A stretch of DNA of 64,000 bases from Halothermothrix sp. (lineage in GTDB: Bacteria > Bacillota > Halanaerobiia > DY22613): the NCBI GenBank assembly GCA_016841825.1, contig JAENYK010000009.1, forward strand, positions 124,001-188,000, read 5' to 3'. Shown one piece after another: positions 40,820-49,629 of the stretch (position 1 is the first letter of the stretch; each line of letters starts with the position of its first letter). The notes under the pieces are model-generated. The model ran no database searches, was not told the origin of the DNA, and worked only from the letters and a program-made list of their open reading frames with translations. The position numbers and the translations under genes are program-made.

Positions 40820-42124
40820 TCACCCCCCTTTCCCTGTAATTTGTTCATAAAGTTTATTTTTTACAAATAATTTAAGTGTCTCTTCTAAATGCACCTCAGA
40901 TTTGCAGGTTTTGCCCTGTGTATTTCGTACCCAATAACAACCTCCCATACATATAGGCAGGAATTTACATTCTCTACACTCTTCATCTTCTGTAGAATCA
41001 TGCAGCAAACGAAGAGAATCCAATTGCAGCTGCTTTTGATTTTTTTGGATATCGAAGATGCTCCCGGTAGACTTCTCATAATGTCCATAATCAGTCCAAC
41101 AGTGATAGATTCTTCCTCTGGAATCAATCACAAAACTATTGCCAAGCGTTACCCCACAGGGATTAAACCTTCTGGCTGGATATTTTCTCTCAATAAAACC
41201 GCGAGATATCTTCTGTTCATTTAAACGAAGCTGGATCTTATTAAACTCTTTATTCTCTAAACAACGACTTTTCATCTCATCAGTAAAGGCATTGATTAAG
41301 GAAAATTCCAGCGCTATCTTCTCTTTCAAATCAGGTCTGTCAAATACATCCATAATCTGATCTGCCTTCTCGAAATTCTCTTGATCAAGATTGACCCTGA
41401 TCACAAATTTATTTAAAATATCGATAGAATCAATAATATTATTCACGATTTTGTCAAATGTCGGACCTCCATTTTTGAGTGGACGTTTTTTGTTATGCAG
41501 CTCTCTTTCTCCATCAAGAGTAATCTGGATCGTCCCAACATTTATCTCTGATAATCTACTGGCAATTTCCGGATCTAGTAAATATCCGTTTGTAACAATA
41601 CTAGAGTAATATGTACAATTTTTTTCCCGACATAGCCGTTGAAATTCACAAGCCAGCTCTGTGATCACATCTAATACCATTAAAGGCTCTCCACCCATCC
41701 AACAGACCGAAAGCCTCCCCTCTGGACATAGATGTTCATCGACAAACTTAACTAACTGAGCCATCGTCGCCGCATCCATTTTGCCATCGACCTGTCCATT
41801 CTCAAAACAATATTCACAGTTAAAGTTGCATTCCATAGTCGGTGCAACCGTTAAACTGAGGTCATCTTTAGCGAACCTTTCTTCAAACATTTTTCGACGT
41901 ATATACAGTAGTTCATCATATTCAGAATCAACTATGAACCCGCACTTTCTTAAGTCAGTAATGAACTGGTCATCCAGATTCTGATCGTCTTTTGGAAAGG
42001 ATAAGAGCTGCTGATAGTTCTCCTCCTTTAACTTCGCTAATGCACTGGTTAATGAGTTAAATACCAAATATGTACCTTCTTCATAGGGAATATATATATT
42101 GTATTTTGATACTTTGCTGCCCAT
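40820..42124 (-). CDS. Radical SAM/SPASM peptide maturase
   Basis: 434 residues. The N-terminal 85 residues (SKYNIYIPYEEGTYLVFNSLTSAL) look like the segment before the barrel in peptide-modifying radical SAM enzymes. The radical SAM cluster ligands are C99, C103 and C106 (ECNFNCEYCFE), followed by WMGGEPL at 142-148. The C-terminal SPASM domain has the full set of Cys for auxiliary clusters: C323, C342 (IDSRGRIYHCW), C383, C386, C392, C396 and C407. Such enzymes install thioether or other crosslinks in peptides. A consensus promoter lies at 42175-42203, and the candidate substrate is encoded 4 nt downstream. An anaerobic sulfatase-maturase role is less likely because no sulfatase is present. 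Confidence 0.92.
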   Translation of the reverse strand: MGSKVSKYNIYIPYEEGTYLVFNSLTSALAKLKEENYQQLLSFPKDDQNLDDQFITDLRKCGFIVDSEYDELLYIRRKMFEERFAKDDLSLTVAPTMECNFNCEYCFENGQVDGKMDAATMAQLVKFVDEHLCPEGRLSVCWMGGEPLMVLDVITELACEFQRLCREKNCTYYSSIVTNGYLLDPEIASRLSEINVGTIQITLDGERELHNKKRPLKNGGPTFDKIVNNIIDSIDILNKFVIRVNLDQENFEKADQIMDVFDRPDLKEKIALEFSLINAFTDEMKSRCLENKEFNKIQLRLNEQKISRGFIERKYPARRFNPCGVTLGNSFVIDSRGRIYHCWTDYGHYEKSTGSIFDIQKNQKQLQLDSLRLLHDSTEDEECRECKFLPICMGGCYWVRNTQGKTCKSEVHLEETLKLFVKNKLYEQITGKGG

Positions 42125-42174
42125 AATTAACCCTCCAATATATTTCTGATGTGTCTAGTAATTTATGTATTTCC

Positions 42175-42203
42175 ATTTTAACACTTATATTTGCTATTGT
42201 CAA
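42175..42203 (-). promoter_or_regulatory. Promoter of the maturase-peptide unit
   Basis: Minus strand TTGACA (42203-42198), 17-nt spacer, TAAAAT (42180-42175). The start of transcription would be near 42168, about 45 nt before the maturase ATG, which leaves no room for another peptide gene upstream in the same transcript. Confidence 0.82.
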
Positions 42204-42276
42204 TATTTTTTACATTATTTGTATTTCCAGAGATTAATCCAGTTGTATAAACGCTCTTTATCAACCAACTACTTAT

Positions 42277-43293
42277 TTAAAAAAACATCTTATGTCTCTT
42301 TATTTTCGGCACAAATTCGTATCCCCGGTAGACCTCTAAACCCTCATCAGGAAGAAGCGGTCCAACTATCGCCACTTTTTTCCTTCCCATATTAAGTATC
42401 TCGTTACATTTAGGCTTAGAATGTCCTCCACTAGATTGCCAAAGCATCTCCTGGGATACACTAAACACAACTTTCGAGATTCTGGCCCAATGAATCGCTC
42501 CAGAACACATTACACACGGTTCCGTACTCGAATAAAGCGTAAAACCCTCTAACGAAATCTTCTTATTCGATTGACAATATTCCCTGATTACATTTATTTC
42601 AGCATGTGCAGTAGGGTCGGATAACCTGAGACTTTTGTCTTCACTTTGACACATTAGCATTCCATCGTAAACTAGAACCGCTCCAAACGGATCTTCCCCA
42701 TTCTGTCGTGATTGATAGGCCAAATCTATAGCTAGCCGCATAAAATATTCATCTTCATTATACAATTCTCTAAACTTTTCCTTTGTCATCCTTACTAGAA
42801 ATCCATCATCAACCAGGGAATCATGTTCAAATCCAAACTTTAGTAATAGCTGCTGGCCTGCTATATTATCTAACACGATCAAATCTTCCATAACTTGTCC
42901 ACCAAATTCAAAAAAATAATATCCTAAAAGCAAATATATTGCTTCTGTAGCATAACCTTTACCCCTATGTACTGCTGCAATTTTTATATTCAACTGGCCA
43001 GTTTTTGCCTTCGCATTATAGCGATGAAAACTAATTTCACCAATTGGTGTATCATTCAAATCAAAGATCAAACAATAATAATCTGTCTCACTTCCGGGAG
43101 AGACCATGCGTCTGTACCACTTTTCTATTTGTTCATCAGATAAGCTGATAGACCTACCAACTTCTTTCATCGTCTCTTCGTCCATCCACAACCATTGAAT
43201 GTATTCTAATTCATCATATCCTGGTGGACGAAGATATATATTTTTACCTTTTAAAGAACGGTGTTTCTGTCCTACAATACTGTTATAATCCAT
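42277..43293 (-). CDS. GNAT acetyltransferase-nucleoside deaminase fusion
   Basis: 338 residues with two domains. Residues about 10-180 are a GNAT-type N-acetyltransferase (IYLRPPGYDELEYIQWL; acetyl-CoA loop in VHRGKGYATEAIYLLL; LLKFGFEHD). Residues about 187-320 are a zinc-dependent cytidine/guanine deaminase-like domain: catalytic HAEINVI (TAHAEINVI) and zinc ligands in PCVMCSGAI. The pair GEDPFGAVLV is usual for the guanine deaminase/tRNA adenosine deaminase group. Both active sites look intact. Whether the two act on one substrate is unknown. It lies about 150 nt upstream of the maturase gene, which has its own promoter, so the genes need not be linked in function. Confidence 0.88.
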   Translation of the reverse strand: MDYNSIVGQKHRSLKGKNIYLRPPGYDELEYIQWLWMDEETMKEVGRSISLSDEQIEKWYRRMVSPGSETDYYCLIFDLNDTPIGEISFHRYNAKAKTGQLNIKIAAVHRGKGYATEAIYLLLGYYFFEFGGQVMEDLIVLDNIAGQQLLLKFGFEHDSLVDDGFLVRMTKEKFRELYNEDEYFMRLAIDLAYQSRQNGEDPFGAVLVYDGMLMCQSEDKSLRLSDPTAHAEINVIREYCQSNKKISLEGFTLYSSTEPCVMCSGAIHWARISKVVFSVSQEMLWQSSGGHSKPKCNEILNMGRKKVAIVGPLLPDEGLEVYRGYEFVPKIKRHKMFF

Positions 43294-43483
43294 AGCTATT
43301 CTATCACCCCCCTATATCTATTACAGATCATCCTTCCACTTATCCCAATTACACTTAACTTATAAGATGAGTCTTAATCTACCTTAACCTGATCTACTAA
43401 ATGAATCTTACCGTAACAGTAGTAAAACCATAAATCTCAAATTATAAGAAGTTGCAATTGATTTTAGCTAAATCTACTTAGAT

Positions 43484-44158
43484 CTATTTTTGCCAGATTA
43501 ATAAATACCGCCAAAATAACTTTCGCCTAATTTTCGCAGTCGGGATATGTCTTTTGGCTATTGATCTAATCTCATCCATGGTCATATACGTATCATGTTC
43601 GCCATGTCTCTCCCAAATCTCCTTTGAATGAATATCGTCTTTTTGAAGCCTGTGATTATTAATCAGATTCATCACAATATTAGGAATAAAAGCACTACCC
43701 CAAATAATATAATCAGACAAAGATTTTGCCTGTACAAGATCTAGTACAATCAATTTGCCACCCTTCTTTAATTTATCTTTTGCAAAAGATAAAAGCCACT
43801 CGAAAGGTAAATGATGTGCTGTTGCCGTTGTTATGATAATATCCAGGCTATTATTGTCAAACTCCATATTAAGAATATTTCCACAAATGTATTCAATATT
43901 TTCGTTTGAATACAGAGTTTTTGCTTTCTCAATCATCTTCTCTGCTAAGTCAACTGCAATCACCTTTTCAGATCTTTTCGATAGCATAAATGACAGTTCG
44001 CCTTTTCCACAACCAATGTCAAGGCATGTTTCAATATGCTCAGGGACATATTTAATCAGATGTTTAAAATAACAATTATTATGATTCCATTTTAATTCGT
44101 CAAGTTCCGAAATTTGATTAAAATCATCTTTTACGACCTTATAATCTTCCATCTTCAT
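43484..44158 (-). CDS. Class I SAM-dependent methyltransferase
   Basis: 224 residues. Motif I is CLDIGCGKGELSFMLSKRSEKV, acidic beta-2 residue in VIAVDLAEKMI, then ILNMEFDNNSLDIIITTATAHHLPFEWLL. The C-terminal half is basic (RHIPTAKIRRKLFWRYLLIWQK). It is a Methyltransf_11-type small-molecule methyltransferase; substrate unknown. It stands alone between gaps of about 190 and 260 nt. Confidence 0.87.
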   Translation of the reverse strand: MKMEDYKVVKDDFNQISELDELKWNHNNCYFKHLIKYVPEHIETCLDIGCGKGELSFMLSKRSEKVIAVDLAEKMIEKAKTLYSNENIEYICGNILNMEFDNNSLDIIITTATAHHLPFEWLLSFAKDKLKKGGKLIVLDLVQAKSLSDYIIWGSAFIPNIVMNLINNHRLQKDDIHSKEIWERHGEHDTYMTMDEIRSIAKRHIPTAKIRRKLFWRYLLIWQK

Positions 44159-44415
44159 ACCTCACTTTCTGTTACAATATATAGCCTTATTACTCTTCCA
44201 TATCCCACGAGCAGATGCGCAAGAATTTAGTAAAATGTCTTTTTTGTAAATGTTTCTTAATTTTAAAAAAATTAAATTACAAATTTTAGGTGGTATTTTG
44301 TCCTATTTTATCCTGATACGACCTTTTAAAGCTTTTTCCATAGATAGGTGATACATCAACACCAGATATCGAAATAATTCTGTTATCTCTGCCTAAAAGA
44401 TTTCTCTAAAAATAG

Positions 44416-45207
44416 TTATACTTCTTTCTTTATTAGGTGCATTCTTGCAAAATCTAATTCTTCATAGTTAATTTCCCCCAGATCCTCATACCCTCTGTTA
44501 ATAAACCATTGAAGTGTACCATTTGGGAACACTACCTTTTCTGAAGCTATCGCCATTAAATACTTAAAACCAAATTTAGGTAATTCTCTTTCCAGTACTT
44601 TAAGTGGTAAACTTCTGTAATCAGCACGACTATCTGAAAGAAATGAACAGGTTAAAAAAGCTATATTTTCACCCTTTGGTATTGCGTACGGAACAGCCAA
44701 TGATGGTACAAACTCTGCACCACCGACACAAGAATTATTAAAATAATGTAATATACCTATATGTGGAATTTCAAAATTGTTTTTAATATGCTGTATCCAT
44801 TTTGCTTTTTCGAGGCAACATGACATATCTACGCATCCACAAGGCTTAAAAGTATCTAAAACCGTTTCTTCAGTATATGATTTAGTTGTTCCATTTATCA
44901 GATTATTACTATTATCAACTATGTATGGTTTCTTATTAGGTATAGTCCCTTTTGCTATTGACTGAATTGTAGTTAAAGTAATTGGACCATTCCATCTAAC
45001 TTTATTATTAAAAATCAGTAATGTAGGTGAATACATATTTACTTGTTCTGCTAAACAGGGTTGAATAGAAATATCATAGGTATTGACAGAAAATGAAGGG
45101 TTATCATTTAATAAACTCAAGGTTTTTCTAATGTAGCTATTATATGGACATTGATCACTCCAATAATAAAAATCTATTTGAGTAAATTCTTGCAAGATAG
45201 TTCCCAT
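44416..45207 (-). CDS. Thioredoxin-like/GNAT-like protein of unknown function
   Basis: 263 residues from the ATG at 45207 (AGAGGAG 8 nt before it; an earlier ATG at 45234 lies upstream of that site). The N-terminal 70 residues look like a thioredoxin fold with FYYWSDQCPYNSYIRKTL. A Cys-rich connector (CGCVDMSCCLEKAKW) may bind metal. The last 110 residues have the feel of a GNAT-type or YoaP-like domain (FLTCSFLSDSRADYRSLPLKVLERELPKFG). It begins about 30 nt after the zinc-ribbon methyltransferase, so the two are likely co-transcribed. I cannot assign a reaction. Confidence 0.65.
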   Translation of the reverse strand: MGTILQEFTQIDFYYWSDQCPYNSYIRKTLSLLNDNPSFSVNTYDISIQPCLAEQVNMYSPTLLIFNNKVRWNGPITLTTIQSIAKGTIPNKKPYIVDNSNNLINGTTKSYTEETVLDTFKPCGCVDMSCCLEKAKWIQHIKNNFEIPHIGILHYFNNSCVGGAEFVPSLAVPYAIPKGENIAFLTCSFLSDSRADYRSLPLKVLERELPKFGFKYLMAIASEKVVFPNGTLQWFINRGYEDLGEINYEELDFARMHLIKKEV

Positions 45208-45235
45208 ACATTTTTCTCCTCTCTTAGTAAACATG

Positions 45236-46246
45236 CTACTTTTTAGATACTCCCCGAATTATACAGTGCTCAAATATTCCATCAGCTACAGGAAAACGAT
45301 CTATCCCAATACCTTTAATAATTTTACCAGTTGGAGTAGGACTGGACTTAGCAAATATTGAATTTAATACTTCAACGTTAAATCCGTTGTTTCTTAATCC
45401 TTCTATAAGCAGCTTTTTTACATACATAGATTCTAGACCAAACTTTCGTAAGGCACTTCTGTTGGTTTTGTCGTTTGCTGAGCATAGATTACATATAGAA
45501 TAAAAAGCCCCCGAACATATCCGATTAATCTCTAAAAGAAGATTACCTGGATTTTCTATGTTTTGTAATCCTAGATAGGTTGTCATTATCGGGATAGAAG
45601 CTTTTTTAAAAGGAGTCTTTTTGCTATCAAATACTAAATATGATACCCTATCTTCATATCCTTGATTATAAAGTTCTTCATACGCCTTATTTGCTATTTT
45701 CATACTAAAATCTGTAGCTACGACTTTTAAATCTGTCTCGTAAAGAATCCGTTTAACTAAAGTACAGGGGCCAGAAGCTATATCTACAACAACTTGTTCA
45801 TCGTCTTTTTTTAATAAATTAACCAAATATTTGAACTGTTTTTCTGTTGCTGCTATATATCCTTCTGTATATGCTCTTTGATATGCGATATCATTTAATT
45901 CCTTAGCTTTTTTATCTTGACCCATTTCTTTTAGTATATCACTCTTAATATACAGGTCAGCTGCACTCATCTCATCCAATTCAGCAGACATAAGTTTTTC
46001 TTTTAATTTTTGATTAGCTTTAAATAATTTATCAAGGTAACTTTCTTGCTTTTCCCAGAGGTCCTTTTGATTTACATTTTCAACCAAAAAATTACCAATT
46101 CCCTCCTGAATAAAATATTCCTTACCACAAGAAGAACATTTAATATTAGCTTTGATAATCTTTATCTCATTGTCTTTTAAAACATCCCATACCAGTTCAT
46201 TATAGCATTGAGGGCATACAAGCCGTTCTTTCAAAAATTTAAACAT
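45236..46246 (-). CDS. Methyltransferase with an N-terminal zinc ribbon
   Basis: 336 residues from the ATG at 46246 (GGAGG 8 nt upstream). A zinc ribbon of Trm112/RlmA type starts the protein (LVCPQCYNEL and KCSSCGKEYF), then a helical linker, then a Rossmann-fold methyltransferase with VVVDIASGPCTLVKRIL as motif I and VVATDFSMKIANKAYEEL after it. The last part (NLCSANDKTNRSALRKFGLE) differs from rRNA enzymes. The substrate is unknown. Fragments of a second copy of this gene occur at 47818-47980 and 50470-50599, so the locus has been duplicated and broken up. Confidence 0.85.
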   Translation of the reverse strand: MFKFLKERLVCPQCYNELVWDVLKDNEIKIIKANIKCSSCGKEYFIQEGIGNFLVENVNQKDLWEKQESYLDKLFKANQKLKEKLMSAELDEMSAADLYIKSDILKEMGQDKKAKELNDIAYQRAYTEGYIAATEKQFKYLVNLLKKDDEQVVVDIASGPCTLVKRILYETDLKVVATDFSMKIANKAYEELYNQGYEDRVSYLVFDSKKTPFKKASIPIMTTYLGLQNIENPGNLLLEINRICSGAFYSICNLCSANDKTNRSALRKFGLESMYVKKLLIEGLRNNGFNVEVLNSIFAKSSPTPTGKIIKGIGIDRFPVADGIFEHCIIRGVSKK

Positions 46247-46261
46247 AGTTAATACCTCCAT

Positions 46262-46748
46262 ACCTAATTATTAAAACACAAATTAACCCAAGACTCCCTG
46301 CAAATCTAATCTAGCCAAAATTTCCAAAAACGTTTATGATCGTTCAAATTCATTAACCTCAGATAGTTCTTATCGTAAGTTAATGAATATAGACAAATGC
46401 AAAGGGATAGAACTGACAATACTATGAAGTTAATAACCTCAGTTTCTATAATCCTTTTATTGGAAAATCCAATTGACTTTCAGGTAATCCAATAGAACGC
46501 CCGTATTCTATAACTTCTTTCCAGGTGCTTTTGTCTTTGTAGTCAAATTCAAAACTGTTATTCTTAAAAATGGCTAATATATCTGTTCCATTAATTTAGA
46601 TATCTCCTTTTTAACTTAGAATATTTTATATGTATTTATTAAGATTCAAATGACTAGATAATATCTTTAAAAATCCCCCTTATTTCAAGTACTCCATATA
46701 TAACTTTTTCTCTAAAGTGGGTTAATATTTTTTGAAAATGTGAGGTGA
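46262..46748. other. Intergenic region holding a short gene remnant
   Basis: About 490 bp. Apart from the start-less reading frame at 46446-46595, I see only AT-rich sequence with no clear promoter or RNA. Confidence 0.4.
46446..46595 (-). pseudogene. 49-codon reading frame without a standard start codon
   Basis: The frame reads like protein (GTDILAIFKNNSFEFDYKD... and YGRSIGLPESQLDFPIKGL) and ends with TAG at 46446. A stop codon TAA stands directly before ATT AAT GGA, and AAAAAGGAG lies 8 nt before that ATT, so an ATT start or a mutated ATG is possible. It may be a real small protein with a rare start, or the tail of a decayed gene. I do not recognise the family. Confidence 0.35.
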
Positions 46749-47240
46749 CTATCCTTTTAAGAAGAGTATTATGATAGATAAAATAAGACCAAGTAGCATA
46801 GATAAAATAGTACCTTTAAAAAAACCCTTTACATGAAATTTATAATTTTTATAAGCTCTTTCTTCTTTGAAGCCAGGAATTTTGAGATATTTTGGAGTAA
46901 TATAAACAAATATTAACAAATCTAATAATATTAAATCTACTAAATTAAAGAAAAAAATAATCCCAAATACTTGTAGAAATATCACTTGCACATTTAGTTC
47001 TATAATATCATTAAAAGTAACTATAAAAGGGTAAAAAAACATGACTAACAAAAAAGGTATCCCTAGATATAATGTTAACCTTTTTTCTTTCTTTGTCTTA
47101 GGAGGTACTTCATTTTGTATTTCTGCTGGATAATCATGTAACCATAACCGGGGATTATATAACTGAGATAAACTTATTATCATTGATAAAACAAAAGAAT
47201 AAATTAATCCATGGATAGATATAAATTCTAAAAGTTTCAT
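46749..47240 (-). CDS. Small integral membrane protein
   Basis: 163 residues from the ATG at 47240 (GAAAGGGATGA upstream; a TTG at 47258 is the alternative). Four hydrophobic segments are visible: residues about 8-28, 60-80, 85-115 and 140-160. Between the first two is a soluble stretch with NPRLWLHDYPAEIQ and KTKKEKR. No transporter or enzyme signature was found. It lies just downstream of the VOC gene (gap about 40 nt), so the pair may be one transcript. Confidence 0.7.
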   Translation of the reverse strand: MKLLEFISIHGLIYSFVLSMIISLSQLYNPRLWLHDYPAEIQNEVPPKTKKEKRLTLYLGIPFLLVMFFYPFIVTFNDIIELNVQVIFLQVFGIIFFFNLVDLILLDLLIFVYITPKYLKIPGFKEERAYKNYKFHVKGFFKGTILSMLLGLILSIIILFLKG

Positions 47241-47283
47241 AGATGTCATCCCTTTCAATTATTTAATCATTATTACAATGCTT

Positions 47284-47691
47284 TTAATTAGTCTTTTGTC
47301 CAATTATATTACCATCACTATCAGTGATAAATGTACCTTTGCTATCATCCAGAATCACGTATTGATTACCCCAGGGATCTTTTATAACAGCACATTTACC
47401 TATTTTGATATCAAAGGGACCATGTACTATCTCTCCACCTGCATTTTTTATTCGTTCAACTGAATCTATGACAGAATCAACTTTTATATCTACTTCCTGC
47501 CATTCATCTTCATTTTGGAGAACAACTTCAGTTTTTTCATCTCCCATTCCTAAACCGATCGCACTTTCTGTTTTCCAAATTACTTGCAAACCTAACTCCT
47601 CACGGTAGAATTTCAATCCATCATCAAGGTTTGGAATATAAATTCGCAGACAGTCAACACATTTGAATAATGGTTTTTCAGTTTTCTTCAT
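47284..47691 (-). CDS. VOC (glyoxalase/bleomycin-resistance) family protein
   Basis: 135 residues. It has two beta-alpha-beta-beta-beta units: LRIYIPNLDDGLKFYREELGLQVIWK, then VDIKVDSVIDSVERIKNAGGEIVHGPFDIKIGKCAVIKDPWGNQYVIL in pieces. This is the typical layout of VOC proteins, including drug-sequestering and metal-dependent members. Only part of the usual metal-ligand set can be seen. The promoter-like element with a palindromic spacer lies about 50 nt upstream. Confidence 0.85.
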   Translation of the reverse strand: MKKTEKPLFKCVDCLRIYIPNLDDGLKFYREELGLQVIWKTESAIGLGMGDEKTEVVLQNEDEWQEVDIKVDSVIDSVERIKNAGGEIVHGPFDIKIGKCAVIKDPWGNQYVILDDSKGTFITDSDGNIIGQKTN

Positions 47692-47740
47692 TCATTATTC
47701 CCCTTTAACTATAATTTTGAATATCGCTTTTGGACTACCT

Positions 47741-47768
47741 TTTATAACAACACCCATGGTATTGAATA
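47741..47768 (-). promoter_or_regulatory. Promoter-like element with an operator palindrome, before the VOC gene
   Basis: Minus strand TATTCA, 16 nt, TATAAA. The spacer has CAACACC-CAT-GGTATTG, the 40601-40618 dyad with one mismatch and a loop one base shorter. Similarity extends about 20 bp upstream of the -35 element (TGATAATxACACAAAA on the plus strand), so the two are copies of one element. Confidence 0.5.
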
Positions 47769-47817
47769 GATTTATATGATAATGACACAAAAGGGACAAA
47801 TTTAAGGAGATGCTGAA

Positions 47818-47980
47818 AAAGAACAATTAATATTAGCTTTGATAATCTTTATCTCATTGTCTTTTAAAACATCCCATACCAGTTCATTATAGCATTGAGG
47901 GCATACAAGCCGTTCTTTCAAAAATTTAAACATAGTTAATACCTCCATATCTAATTATATTAAAACACAAATTAACCCAA
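47818..47980 (-). pseudogene. Truncated 5' copy of the zinc-ribbon methyltransferase gene
   Basis: About 160 bp almost identical to 46132-46290. It includes the upstream region, the GGAGG site, the start codon (47933-47931) and about the first 37 codons, then the frame runs into unrelated sequence and a stop. One 2-nt insertion lies in the upstream part. Confidence 0.85.
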
Positions 47981-48055
47981 TTCCATACGATTTGAGTTCT
48001 TTCCCGGATGCACACACTGATTACACACATAAAACTAATAAAATAGAATAATATT

Positions 48056-48877
48056 CTAAAAACAGTCTAATGTCCCCTCTTTAAGGCTTATATAAATCAT
48101 AAATTTCAACACTATAGTACCAATTAAGAAAAACAACATTCCTATTCCCAATTCCATTAACATCAATTTAAAAACCAATAGGTGAAGACTTCCTACTTCA
48201 ATTACTGTTCGAATTGCTAGAATTCCATTAGTCATGGGAAGCCAATAGGCGATTTTTTGCATTATTGGAGGTAGATAGGTGATAGGAAAGGTTACACCAC
48301 AAAAAATCATCAGAGCTAACCATATTGACGATGATACATACATACTGGTTCGCACATAAAAAGTAATTCCTGCAATGATCATACTTAATCCAATCATGCT
48401 TAATGCAAGAAGCAAAGATACAATTATATACACGAATAATAAAACCAAATTCCCTTTTAACAGGTTGAAAGTCAAACCAATACCCAAAAAAATTACCAAA
48501 GATGTAATAAATCCCTCAAGTATATTTAAAGTATTTCTGCCGATTACAAATCGGAAAGACCGAAAAGGTGATATCACTATGTAAGAAAGTGTGCCCATCC
48601 ACTTCTCATTAGCTATTAAACCAGACCCACGAGTAATTATACTTCTTCCGACTGTCACAGTACAATTACCAATCATTGCAAATAATGCACCTTTACTACC
48701 TCCTGCTGCGTAACCTACCAAACTAAAGAAAATAATTTCTGAGATCGTTTTTACTAGCCATGCTGGTAAATAAAATTTTGGTGGGAAAAAATAAAACAAG
48801 TTTTTGGTTGACAATATAATCTCTTGCTTAAAAAAATACAGTTGTTTATTCAATACTTGGAAAAATCTCCAGTCCAT
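48056..48877 (-). CDS. ABC-2 type transporter permease
   Basis: 273 residues from the ATG at 48877 (GAGGAGGG upstream), overlapping the end of the preceding permease gene by 28 nt. Six hydrophobic segments can be seen, with the ABC-2 permease pattern near the end (GVTFPITYLPPIMQKIAYWLPMTNGILAIR). It would pair with the neighbouring permease to form a heterodimeric exporter channel. The substrate is unknown. Confidence 0.87.
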   Translation of the reverse strand: MDWRFFQVLNKQLYFFKQEIILSTKNLFYFFPPKFYLPAWLVKTISEIIFFSLVGYAAGGSKGALFAMIGNCTVTVGRSIITRGSGLIANEKWMGTLSYIVISPFRSFRFVIGRNTLNILEGFITSLVIFLGIGLTFNLLKGNLVLLFVYIIVSLLLALSMIGLSMIIAGITFYVRTSMYVSSSIWLALMIFCGVTFPITYLPPIMQKIAYWLPMTNGILAIRTVIEVGSLHLLVFKLMLMELGIGMLFFLIGTIVLKFMIYISLKEGTLDCF

Positions 48878-49629
48878 CGTGCCCTCCTCTCTACTCTCTG
48901 TAAAATGAGAGCTGCACCAATTAAATAACAACCACCCGATAACAATAGAACAGTCAAAATAGTTAAATTTTCCTTATAAATCAAAATCTCCTGTATCCCC
49001 CGTTGTGCCCAATATAGAGGTATTAATTTAGATATATACTGAATATACTTTGGAAATACCTCTATTGTTACAGCGATACCACTCAACAGATAAACTGGGT
49101 AAGTAAGAAATTGTATTAGAATCTCTGGTTGTCTAAAACTAATAAAACAGACACCTACCAATAGACCTACACAACTAAAAGCAAAAGTACAAACTATCAT
49201 GATTAAGGCTATTTGATAAATACTAAAAAAAACCCAGATTGACCCTACAAAGATTTGTGCCCAGATTAAACTTACTATAAAAGAAACATTTGAAGCAAAG
49301 GAAACAGCTAAAGCTTTACCAATTAAAACAAAATATATCGAGTGAGGAGAAACCATCAAGTAGTCAATAGTGCCTAATCTTTTTTCCCCCTCAAGTATAA
49401 ATGATGCTCCCCAGATATTAGCTCCCCACAAACCAAGCAAGCCAGCTTTTATTACTGCAAAAAAAATCACATTGTCGGTATGACCGCTATAAATAAAATA
49501 AAACATAATCGACAGACCCATGGGCACAATGATAGAATTAATAAAAAATAGTCTCTCTGTCAATATAAACTTTAAATGAAACTGAAAAGCATTGACAATA
49601 GTTTTTAGATTATAAAAAAAAGATTTCAT
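48850..49629 (-). CDS. ABC-2 type transporter permease
   Basis: 259 residues with six hydrophobic segments and the ABC-2 pattern YLLSGIAVTIEVFPKYIQYISKLIPLYWAQRGIQEIL. The start codon follows the stop of the ATPase gene directly. Together with 48056-48877 it forms the membrane part of the exporter. Confidence 0.88.
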   Translation of the reverse strand: MKSFFYNLKTIVNAFQFHLKFILTERLFFINSIIVPMGLSIMFYFIYSGHTDNVIFFAVIKAGLLGLWGANIWGASFILEGEKRLGTIDYLMVSPHSIYFVLIGKALAVSFASNVSFIVSLIWAQIFVGSIWVFFSIYQIALIMIVCTFAFSCVGLLVGVCFISFRQPEILIQFLTYPVYLLSGIAVTIEVFPKYIQYISKLIPLYWAQRGIQEILIYKENLTILTVLLLSGGCYLIGAALILQRVERRARWTGDFSKY

